From Procambarus clarkii (Eukaryota; Arthropoda; Malacostraca; Decapoda; Cambaridae), in contig NC_091220.1 in assembly GCF_040958095.1 (NCBI RefSeq), positions 20,225,667 through 20,289,666 on the forward strand: DNA of 64,000 nt, read 5' to 3'. Shown piece by piece: positions 11,045 through 20,650 of this stretch. Under the pieces are notes generated by a model. That model made no database searches. It saw only the letters and a list, made by a program, of their open reading frames with translations, and was not told where the DNA came from. A program made the translations under genes and the position numbers. The number at the start of each line of letters is the position of its first letter. Within the stretch, counting starts at the first letter, position 1.

Positions 11045-11350
11045 TCACAGACAACTAGCTCTCTTGCTCATCCATTCCTTTCTCCACCAGACACATTTTG
11101 TGCAATACAAAGGTGTCATTATTGTATGGCGTCCTCCCGAGCTATGAACATGTTGTAACAATCATCTACAACATAACATTGTCAGCCCAAATGATGTTGA
11201 CTTCAAGACATGACATGAATTTGTTTGTCACTACCACACGAATATGTGTTAAAAACAATTACTTGTATGGGGCAAGTTAACTAAATACAGTAACTATGGT
11301 GCTAAATACAACCCCATATTCAATCCTAGTAAATGTGCTGTCGTTGATTT
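11045..11350 (+). mobile_element. Retroelement reverse-transcriptase remnant, duplicated at 25,869-26,170
   Basis: Matches the start of 25,869-26,430. The distal part reads YGAKYNPIFNPSKCA, like the F-N-P-x-K-C segment after the catalytic motifs of reverse transcriptases. It is short and decayed. The element class is not determined. Confidence 0.4.
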
Positions 11351-11357
11351 TAACTCG

Positions 11358-11610
11358 GGACTAAACATGTTTATTGCTCGGTATGGTCACTTGTCCAGTT
11401 GTGGGACCCGCCTGACAGGTGATTGTTAGGGGTGACAATGGCGAGGCACCAGTGATGGCGAGGGATTCAAAGGCAGGAATGAATTTAAGGACATACAAGA
11501 ACAGCTGTAAAGCAGATGCGATGGTGATGTGTGACCAACAGCTGATAATTAACGATGACGTCACTGAAGGTGACATCGGCTATGGTGAAAAAAGGCGTGG
11601 TGGTGATAAG
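11358..11610 (+). repeat. Block A core, extra copy
   Basis: About 250 bp nearly identical to 4,421-4,660 and 15,440-15,670. It includes the perfect TGACGTCA at 11,556-11,563. It lies directly after the block C/RT-remnant segment and lacks the outer part of block A. Confidence 0.85.
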
Positions 11611-11639
11611 TAAAGGCTGGTGATATTGTGTTAACATAA

Positions 11640-12480
11640 TGAATTAGTCATTGATTGTTGATCGTCCGAGGGACGAGGTGTTAACGTAAGAATTTAATTA
11701 AGGAGGGTTGCTGGAGTTACCAGTAACGCCATTAGTCATTGTAATGTCATTGTAGACTACTGGTTTGATTGCATTTACAACTGCTATTGCAGGGGAGGGC
11801 TGCAAGGAGCATAAAGTAACTGATAGGTGGTTACAGGAGACTCGTCTCCTAACCTATCTTGTTGTTGCATTAATAATTATAAACTTAGTATGTTTTAGTT
11901 GATTTCATCCTCTGTGAACACCGAGTACTGTTCAGGTTAGTTCATTTATCCTGCACAACGTGATTGCAGGAAGGATCCTGTTACTCCTGGCTGGTGTCCA
12001 GCTGTCGTAAAGGTGTCATAGGAAGGATTTCGAGTAACGTTAGTTATATTTTTGTTGTTGTAGTTAGTAGTTTGTTGAATAAACTATGTAAAGTTGAACA
12101 CTGTCTTTTCGTACACTCCCACACTATTAATGATTTACATGTGTTCTGCCACGTTACTTGAAATTATTATTGCTAATAATCTGAGACTGCTTCTTAAACT
12201 TCGAGCTGAATTCATAGCACCACACAACAAACAAATATGTTGTGAGAACTCATGACCTACTTGTTAGATTCGCTCCAGCGATGTGCAAAAGTCGACGGCC
12301 TAGTGAAAGGGATTTCAAACTTTTGAGGTCTCGGCGTTTGCTCGATCCCAGTAATTTTTATGGTCTCTAGAGTGGAGTATTGAGTTGCTTACTACACTTA
12401 GCATGTTAGCCAAGCAGTTCCTTCCTCAAAAAGCCCATCTAGACTTTCAGTTTAAAGTTAATAGATGTACTAAAAAAAGA
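11640..12480. other. Intergenic, nothing recognised
   Basis: AT-rich sequence with scattered short frames. I see no gene, no repeat partner in the window and no RNA gene. Confidence 0.5.
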
Positions 12481-12484
12481 GAAC

Positions 12485-12778
12485 ATGATGAAAAATTTCA
12501 CAACTTGGGAAAGCTAAATTGAGAAGGGGAGAGGTGGTGATAGCGTTCCAAGAACCACATCAGACAGACATTGACTACACGCTTAAAGAGCTTGCAGACG
12601 CAACTCATGAGAGAAATGGGGCAGAAGTCTTCAGGGGATGACCCCCTAGAGAACCAGGTTTCCTAGTAGGAAGAACCACGGCCTCAAGCCAGTCCTCCGG
12701 GATTGACAACGACTCCCAGACACGGCTATAAACACTCAGTAAATACTGGAACGTGCAGAGAGGGAGATGGCAAAGCAT
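12485..12778 (-). mobile_element. LINE ORF2 reverse-transcriptase fragment
   Basis: The minus strand reads IPEDWLEAVVLPTRKPGSLG and then, after a frame change, SCVCKLFKRVVNVCLMWFLE. These match the RT segments W-L-x-A-x-V-x-P-I-x-K-P-G and S-C-x-C-K-x-x-E-R-x-V-N-x-R-L-x-x-x-L-E of I/Jockey-type LINEs. It lies just downstream of ORF1 material (12,990-13,880) with a SINE between, so both probably come from one collapsed element. Confidence 0.75.
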
Positions 12779-12784
12779 CTCAAT

Positions 12785-12985
12785 GAATCACACAGATCAC
12801 ACTAACGTGATGCATCAAATGAACAAATCCACAAGGACCGTGACGAGGATTCGAACCTGCGTCCGGGTGCATCCCAGACACTGCCTTAATCGACTGAGCT
12901 ACGACAGGGTAAAAGGGTTGAAACCGAAGTTCTACTGAACTTACTGGATCCCGTAGCCTCTCCGAGGCACAACCCAGGCTTTTAC
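12785..12985 (-). mobile_element. tRNA-derived SINE (GTAGCTCAGTCGATTAAGGC type)
   Basis: The minus strand has an A-box-like TAGCTCAGTCGATTAAGG and a B-box GGTTCGAATCC about 40 nt apart, then an unrelated tail ending in CACGTTAGTGTGATC. It lacks a full tRNA cloverleaf end and is followed by the same tail as other copies (23,090-23,230; 27,008-27,060; 30,262-30,470), so it is a SINE and not a tRNA gene. It sits between LINE ORF1 and ORF2 pieces. Confidence 0.8.
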
Positions 12986-12989
12986 ACAA

Positions 12990-13880
12990 CCATTTTAGAT
13001 CAAAGTATTTGGTCCACGAAGCGGGACCAAACAAAGCTTGATACGCATCAGTACGGGGAGGAATCGAGCAAGTGCAGCTGTGGCGCGGATAGCATCGAGA
13101 ACTCCCAGAGAGGGGTTAAAAGGTACAGTAGTCACAACGAGACTGAGCCGTGCTAGGGGACGAGGTGGTCACCACTGGGGGGCTTATGGCTCGACCCAAC
13201 CACAGAGGGAGGGAGGGGAGCCAAGGGGAGTAGTCAGGAGGGTCAAAGGAGGAGCAAGGTCGGGGCCCAATGCAGCGGGAGCTACAGGGCCTGGTCTTCC
13301 AATACAGGCCGACTCTCGGGCTTGTGGTCGCCCACCCCACGAGCCTGAGAGTACAAGAAGAACGATCACAAAGACGAGAAGTAACACTCATTCTCTAATG
13401 TGCCCGCACACCCACCATGGAGCCACAATTAGAGGCAGGACACCCAACAGGAAGCTATCGCCGATCATGCCGGGGCCCCCCAGGGGTGCGTTAATACGCC
13501 CCACAATCGCCACCTTAAGAACCGTCTGTCCGTCGAGATCGGGTTCAATGACGAAAGAGGGATTGATAATAAAAAGTTCCCCTCGCTCGGGACGTCGGGT
13601 ACTACAGTTCTAAAGGTGCAAGAGTATGCCTCAAACACCCGGGCGTCAAAACAAAAGGACAAAATAATCCTCAAAATAGGCACAAGGTCAGCGGGAAATG
13701 ACAACGAGAAAGGAGAAGAGGGGGGGGGGGGAAGAGAAAAACTAAAACGATAAAGGAAAAGGTGTCCAGCAGAGTTAGAGAGGAAAGCAGCAGGAGCACA
13801 AGGGTACAAAAGGACAGAGGTCTTAAGGAGCATCACACTCCGGCAGCCGTCCACCAAGCCCCTCACGGCAACAACGAGCT
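12990..13880 (-). mobile_element. LINE ORF1 start and 5' UTR, copy 3
   Basis: Matches 1,335-1,850 and the start of the ORF1 frame in copies 1 and 2, including the segment encoding FGPASW. It contains the proline-rich ORF1 N-terminal region and GC-rich 5' sequence. The knuckle region is absent. Confidence 0.7.
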
Positions 13881-14029
13881 GGACAGGGAGGGGGTTTACC
13901 TTATACGTAGAGGCAGCTTATTTTATTTGAGGAATGCTCGGCTGTTTCCTCTACATTTATCATGGAACAAATTTGTGTCAAAGACCTCTTTCTGTGACAA
14001 TTTGGCTGTGTAACAATCAGCAAGTAATT

Positions 14030-15130
14030 ATAGTAATTATCAAAAGGCACCAAGCTGGGAAGGCTATGTAGCACCATTGTAATAAACCAATTTTTTTTTT
14101 TAACAAATAATGCACCTGTGAGAAAAATCCTGTCAGCTGTAAAAAATTGATGGTTGTATAAATAAAAAATATAATGAAAGAAATATTACTGGTTTTATTT
14201 TTATCCTATCTTTTTGTACTATACAGTATATTCAAAGAAGTGAAAAATTGAGAATTCACAATTTAATGAATGATTCAAAAGAAATAACTTGCATATCAAC
14301 ATGAGATCTTTATGATCCATGGTTAACATGATTTAATAAGGATAATATTGGTAATAATACAAACTATAATTTAAAATCATTATTACCGATATTTTTGAAT
14401 TAAAAAGATTAGGTACACACAATGTGCTGTTACCCTATTCTATATGAAAGATTACACAGCGTAGATAAAAAAAAACTAGGTACAAGTAAGTAATTATCAA
14501 AAGAAGGCACCAAACCGGGAAGGCTATGTAGCACCATCAAATACGCAAAATAATCAGAGGGGAAACTAGGTACAAGTTCATCTAATACTCCCATCTCGTA
14601 GGATGGTTAGGCATACATGGAATCAAGGGAGAAAATAGCCTCAATACATAAAACAAATCAACTGACTAAACACGATTTTCACAAGAGGTAAGCACTGAAT
14701 TATGAAAATATAATATAAACTATTATCAGTTTCTACAAGACTACTCAATGTATTTCTTAACAAGCTTAGGTATACACAACAATGTACTGCTTCCCTATTC
14801 TGTATGAAGGACCATATAGTCGATCATAAACCAGCTACACGATCATCCAACATCCCCACCTCACAGGACGGCCAGGCATACATGGAATAAGGAGAGAACA
14901 AGAAATGTAAGGCTGATCTATTTGCCCCCACTAGCAAGGGAGTAATTACCAATAGAAGGCACCAAACCGGGAAGGCTATGTAACACCATCAAATGTGCAG
15001 AATAATCAGAGGGCGCTAAATATTACCAAGGATGCCAATACGAGAACAAACGCACAAGGCGAACGATATCAAAAGTATCCGAGTCGCCAAGAATACTATC
15101 GAGGGACAAGCGACCGCGGGGGATGGTCGG
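14030..15130. repeat. Cluster of dispersed repeats
   Basis: Three copies of the GGGAAGGCTATGTAGCACC element (14,040; 14,490-14,570; 14,945-15,125) separated by two related stretches (14,425-14,660 and 14,760-14,900, both with CCCTATTCT.TATGAAG and GGCATACATGGAAT). This is an internal tandem duplication of about 430 bp. No gene is seen. Confidence 0.65.
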
Positions 15131-15396
15131 AAAGCAAGACACGCTCGTTCCGGAAGTCTACGGTTGGTTTGGGAAGAGGATGGTTGGGAAGAACTCTACC
15201 ATCCACTCAGGGCGGCCCCTCACGGACGACCCCCTCCAGCGGGGTGGTCCGATGACTCGCAAGGACCCTACATGGTGCCCTTTTGCACGTACAACACCCA
15301 AAGAGGGCCAGGAGAGGGGACAAAGGCAACCCTCACCGGTCCCAGGGGGTGTACGTGAGCCCCTCACCATGCCAAGGCTACACCACGGAGCGGTTT
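15131..15396. other. Unassigned GC-rich stretch
   Basis: Open in three plus frames and one minus frame with low-complexity translations. I found no recognisable protein, and it is probably repeat-derived. Confidence 0.4.
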
Positions 15397-15840
15397 ATTG
15401 TGTAAAATACATATTAAAATCTAGCCATAAATGTCATTAGGAACTTAAAATATTTATTGCTGGGTATGGTCACTTGCCCGGTTGTGGGACCCGCCTGACA
15501 GGCGAGTGTTAGGGGGCGACAATGGCGAGGGATTCAAAGGCAGGAATGAATTTAAGGACATACAAGAACAGCTGTAAAGCAGATGCGATGGTGATGTGTG
15601 ACCAACAGCTGATAATTAACGATGACGTCACTGAAGGTGACATCGGCTATGGTGAAAAAAAGGCGTGGTGGTGATAAAACAGTTAAGGCTGATGATAGTG
15701 TTAATAATAGTGATAGAGAAGATTACACTAAATAGTTACATTACACTAATATGGATGCAATGGAACCAACCCAGACCAAGAAAGAAAAAGTATTACAATT
15801 TGGAATTTCCTGCAGGAGTTTTAATATGTCTGACAATACC
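15397..15840 (+). repeat. Segmental-duplication block A, copy in right unit
   Basis: Matches 4,378-4,910, with TGACGTCA at 15,623-15,630. In the left unit the next sequence is block B. Here a 3.4-kb segment with a gene intervenes. Confidence 0.8.
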
Positions 15841-15946
15841 TAACAGCTGTAAACAAAGGAGAGATGTTGAAAGCCTTCCTTTGAGCTGTGCTACATAAGC
15901 GTATATAAATTACATTGCAGGCCTATACAATGTACTAAATCACCGT

Positions 15947-15952
15947 TTTATT
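15947..15952 (-). terminator. Candidate polyadenylation signal of the 16,097-19,166 gene
   Basis: AATAAA on the minus strand, about 145 nt after the TAG at 16,097-16,099. The distance suits a short 3' UTR. Confidence 0.4.
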
Positions 15953-16096
15953 TTATACAAATCCACTCGCTACGTCATTCCATTGTGTAAACTGGAATAA
16001 AACTATTACATTTGCGAGTCCCAACAAAATTGAATTACAAATAAAAGGATGAAGCATTGTGGTGACATTGCTGGTAAGTAGGATAGCAGTGTAGAC

Positions 16097-16750
16097 CTAA
16101 AATGGCAGCACAATACCACGGTCGAGCACCAACACCTCTGGGAGATCAGTGGCCCGAGCAGCCGTCTTCAACACATCCGGACCTCCCACCGCCCCATCAA
16201 TTACATTCGCTGAAGATGTGTCAGGCATCGGGCAGTTATTAAGCGAGATCCCGAACTGCAACCAGTTTCCAGTGTCCGGCCGCACCCATGCGTACACAAC
16301 CCAATCCATGGGTGGCTTCCCATGCTGCCCTTCCACGGCGGGTCGTGGATCATGTGTGTCATCATTAGGCAACCTGTCGTATTCCCCAACTACCACATAC
16401 TCTCCGTGTTCTTCAGTCCCTCCAGCTTGATGAACCTCACCAGTATGAAGCGATATGAACCGTTTGCCCAGTGCAGTGTCAGGACTGGTGCATATTTCGA
16501 CCTCTTCCATTGCAGCTCTGTCACGTCCAGTGAATTGACACGCCATGGTGGAGGAGTGGTCCAGCAACTGCGCAATGTCTCTGTCCTGAATACAATATTA
16601 AATTAGTAAGAAAAGAATTTTTTTTGTGTGTTTAATGTTGTTAGAAGCCCCTTTCCCTGGCGTGTCACTTAAGGATAGCAGCAAAGATTAACCTGTTAAG
16701 TAATCTCGCCAGACCGTCATTACTTCCTAACTACCGAGAGCCAAGATCAG

Positions 16751-16795
<45 letters not shown>

Positions 16796-19166
16796 CACTA
16801 AGACTTGGAAAGCCTGGGAAGTAGAGATCTTTCCCAAAACGAGGGAAAAGACGCCCGACTGACAGCCTCACCCAGAGCACCTTGTGGCACGCAAATAACA
16901 GAAAACTTTAAAATGGATAAATGAAGCACCCTCGGCCAACCAAACTATCTAAAGGGCCTCTTTGAACCCAGTCACCCTATTTTGGGCCAAAAATGAAAGA
17001 TACGGCGGCAAACTAAGAAGCCCTCTGGGACAAGTGAAAAATGGCTTCTGGACACTAACCCAATAACCAATACCGAGGCAAAAACTAAAATCTTCGACCG
17101 AATGGGGGAAGAAAAACACCTGCACGTTTGACACTTCGTCCACGTTAATGGTGAGGAGGGCTCAGAGGATCAAGAACCACCAGAGTCCAGCCCCTTCAAC
17201 CTTAAACCCCAGCAACCTCTCCCCCCCCCCCCCAACATTCCAGACAATGAACTGGAAAGTTGACAGCGAGTCAAACAACCAAGCCTGAAGTGAGCCGATC
17301 ATCATGCAAAACCACGTGAACCATACTGCGAGCCCGACAGACCGCCCAAAGGACCTGAGCCAATTCGAGTTTGCAAAACCTCGAGTCTGGAAATGAAGAG
17401 GAAGGCAGCGTCACACGATTAAATTCTGAAAACCTCAAAAAAGTGCCAACCCCCACCAACAGTCCGGGGAGGACAGTACAAGCCAACCCCCACCAACAGT
17501 CCGGGGAGGACAGTACAAGTCAACCCCCACCAACAGTCCGGGGAGGACAGTACAAGCCAGCCCCCACCAACAGTCCGGGGAGGACAGTACAAGTCAGCCC
17601 CCACCAACAGTCCGGGGAGGACAGTACAAGTCAGCCCCCACCAACAGTCCGGGGAGGACAGTACAAGCCAGCCCCCACCAACAGTCCGGGGAGGACAGTA
17701 CAAGCCAGCCCCCACCAACAGTCCGGGGAGGACAGTACAAGCCAGCCCCCACCAACAGTCCGGGGAGGACAGTACAAGCCAGCCCCCACCAACAGTCCGG
17801 GGAGGACAGTACAAGCCAGCCCCCACCAACAGTCCGGGGAGGACAGTACAAGCCAGCCCCCACCAACAGTCCGGGGAGGACAGTACAAGCCAGCCCCCAC
17901 CAACAGTCCGGGGAGGACAGTACAAGCCAGCCCCCACCAACAGTCCGGGGAGGACAGTACAAGCCAGCCCCCACCAACAGTCCGGGGAGGACAGTACAAG
18001 CCAGCCCCCACCAACAGTCCGGGGAGGACAGTACAAGCCAGCCCCCACCAACAGTCCGGGGAGGACAGTACAAGCCAACCCCCACCAACAGTCCGGGGAG
18101 GACAGTACAAGTCAGCCCCCACCAACAGTCCGGGGAGGACAGTACAAGTCAGCCCCCACCAACAGTCCGGGGAGGACAGTACAAGTCAACCCCCACCAAC
18201 AGTCCGGGGAGGACAGTACAAGTCAGCCCCCACCAACAGTCCGGGGAGGACAGTACAAGTCAGCCCCCACCAACAGTCCGGGGAGGACAGTACAAGCCAG
18301 CCCCCACCAACAGTCCGGGGAGGACAGTACAAGTCAGCCCCCACCAACAGTCCGGGGAGGACAGTACAAGTCAGCCCCCACCAACAGTCCGGGGAGGACA
18401 GTACAAGTCAACCCCCACCAACAGTCCGGGGAGGACAGTACAAGTCAGCCCCCACCAACAGTCCGGGGAGGACAGTACAAGTCAGCCCCCACCAACAGTC
18501 CGGGGAGGACAGTACAAGCCAGCCCCCACCAACAGTCCGGGGAGGACAGTACAAGTCAGCCCCCACCAACAGTCCGGGGAGGACAGTACAAGCCAGCCCC
18601 CACCAACAGTCCGGGGAGGACAGTACAAGTCAACCCCCACCAATAATAATTCCAGGGAATCTAAACCAAACTTGCCAAAACTGAGACCACGTGCGGATGC
18701 TGCCCAAAACGCCACATTGCACAAGTGAAGACCAATATTAACCAAACCCAGTGAGCGGGATCTTGGCTCCCGGCAGATCCGGGTAGCCTCAGACCTGGTG
18801 TGATTCCCCAAGATACTGTAATCACTGTTCAAGCTTGAACGCATCCCATAAAACATTCCATCTTGCTCGAGATAGAATGTATAATACAAGTTACCTTGAA
18901 TGTAGCAGGAAAAGCGGTCAGAGGCTGCTTCTCGAATGCATGAAGATACATTTTTCCTCCTCGTGATGTTATCCTTGCCGAGTAAAACCCGCCATGAAAT
19001 TCCTTGACAGAGAAGACCCGGCCAGCCACCACCAAGCTCTGGAGAGGCCGGCTGATATTACGAAGATGTTCGATCTGTGGATAATCGGCTGCATTATTAC
19101 CCGAGAACATTGTGAAGTCATTTGCAGACGGCATCAAGCCAATTATCATCAAGACAAGGATAGTAC
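16097..19166 (-). CDS. Unrecognised, probably secreted protein (at least two exons)
   Basis: Two exons fit together: 19,166-18,895 (acceptor TTTTAG, donor AAG/GTAACT) and 16,585-16,097 (acceptor TATTCAG, stop TAG). The intron is phase 0 and spans 2.3 kb. The first shown exon starts with two bases of a split codon, then TILVLMIIGLMPSA, a hydrophobic run like the core of a signal peptide. The true start should therefore lie in an exon further upstream that I could not find. The visible protein is 90 + 162 residues. Landmarks are FTMFSGNNAADYPQ, GGFYSARITSRGGKMYLHAF, PMDWVVYAWVRP and the C terminus VLDRGIVLPF. It has few cysteines and no motif I can name. Long open frames with matching splice phases, and non-repetitive composition, argue for a real host gene. 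The left duplicated unit lacks it. Confidence 0.6.
16754..16799 (+). repeat. (TA)n microsatellite
   Basis: About 22 TA dinucleotides in the intron of the 16,097-19,166 gene. Confidence 0.95.
16830..17270 (-). repeat. Dispersed repeat, inverted partner of 2,045-2,475
   Basis: Reverse-complement match to 2,045-2,475. It is intronic, and leads into a poly-C tract (17,221-17,234) and the 37-bp minisatellite. Confidence 0.7.
17447..18643 (+). repeat. Minisatellite, 37 bp x about 32, with higher-order structure
   Basis: Units of 37 bp (core caacagtccggggaggacag) that differ almost only at two sites, C/T and A/G, in the spacer before the CCCCC run. The left-central part is about a dozen identical units. 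The right part (from about 18,100) repeats a six-unit pattern of variants twice, giving a 222-bp higher-order repeat. The period is not a multiple of three. The long open frames across it on both strands are by-products of a stop-free unit. It lies in an intron. Confidence 0.95.
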
Positions 19167-19227
19167 CTAAAACACGTGTGGTTATGTCATTCCTGAATTA
19201 TCCTTTAACCGCAATTTGTCCTGTGTA

Positions 19228-19370
19228 TTGTCAACATCATTAGGTTGATGTGTCAACAATGTTGGCGTCACAGAGGGTTAAAGACTTGGGTGGCTAGGGT
19301 CGCCAGGGCTCCCATCTGGTGGCGGGCTAGTGGTGCTAACTTCAATTTGGACCTAAACGCTCTTTATTTT
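19228..19370 (+). repeat. Segmental-duplication block B, copy in right unit
   Basis: Matches 4,915-5,045, with CCATCTGGTGGCG at 19,312-19,324. Confidence 0.75.
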
Positions 19371-20495
19371 GTATTTTTACATGCAAGCATGCAATTAAAT
19401 AGAATAAAACAGACAAAACTAAACATAGCAAACTACAAGTAAGTAATTATCAAAAGAAGGCACCAATCCGGGAAGGCTATGTAGCAAATTGCAAATACAC
19501 CGGCCTGAAGGGCCGACAACAACAAACCAATAAGCACATCGCATGACAGACCATACAACAACAACAACAACATACAACCTAAAGCTCAAAACAAAAGTAC
19601 AATGTAAAATGCTCAAACCCCAACCCAATAACGTAATTACAGGAATAGGACAAGGCAAAACAAGGCGTCGGCCTCGTTAATGACAAACTAAGAGGCACTA
19701 GCACAGAAGATCAAGAAAATACATGAAATACATTACATGCAACGAAAAACAAAAAATTAAATACATAAACATGGATAAAAAACAACAACAATACATAATT
19801 TGAACAAAAACGGGCAAGGACAAGCAAGCAGCCATAGGGGCACTTAACATCACACAAACAAACGCACAGATGGTACATCAACACACCTCCCAGAAATTTT
19901 TCTCTCGGGAACCTCACATTGAACTCCTTATAGTGCAACCACCCCACAGCGTCGTCTTTATCCACCGGGGAAACTCTTAGCATCCGGAACCTCTGAAACA
20001 GACCCACAAACTGGGGACCCATATGGTATCACATCCGCGCCCCCACACTAAGGGAAGCCTCGCAGCACGACATGCCGCCGCATTCTCAGACAACGGAAAC
20101 TGGGCAGTCTGACGCCAGTGACCCGGTGGCATCCACAGACGCCGGCAACAGATCCCCCGAGACTCCTCCACAGATCCGCATGGGAGACGGAGTGGCAGAG
20201 GACAACACCACATGGGCACATGCGGCAACGTTCACACAACCAGACACCGACATGGTTCCCCTTCCAGCGAGCATCCTTCAATTTCACCACCAGGCCACGG
20301 CCTGCACCAGTATCCTCACCATCTATCCAGGTGAAGCCAGCACCCACCCCCCCTACTGCAGAGCCCCCCCCCCCCTGCTGGAGAAAAAACAGAAGGCACG
20401 TTAGAACCACAGGCACCGCCATCAGCAGGGACATGGACCTCCGCCACCACCAACTGCGTAGACCGCGACACATCCGGAACCACTCCATCGATACC
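19371..20495. other. Unassigned, repeat-rich
   Basis: Starts with a copy of the GGGAAGGCTATGTAGC repeat (19,441-19,490). The part 19,900-20,490 is GC-rich and open in several frames on both strands, as in decayed LINE ORF1 or 5' UTR DNA, but I cannot match it to a family. The homology to the left RING unit resumes near 20,495. Confidence 0.4.
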
Positions 20496-20650
20496 CGAGG
20501 CTCAGGGAGCCTCTTAAAGAAGCTCTACCAGAGAAAATAAACAAGACTCACTTATTGCCCAACAATTCCACAATATTTACACAATTTACCAGCAAAGTCA
20601 ACGGTGACAGTGAACAAATAAGAAAATTGTGAAATTTGCGAGACTGAATA

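Noticed and set aside
17371-18684. Open frame of 437 codons across the 37-bp array, and long minus frames over the same DNA
   Set aside because: The period is not a multiple of three and the unit has no stop in these frames, so openness is automatic. The array lies within an intron of the minus-strand gene.
19900-20540. Overlapping frames of 80-146 codons on both strands
   Set aside because: High GC content opens several frames at once. No frame shows a recognisable protein or fits neighbouring splice sites.
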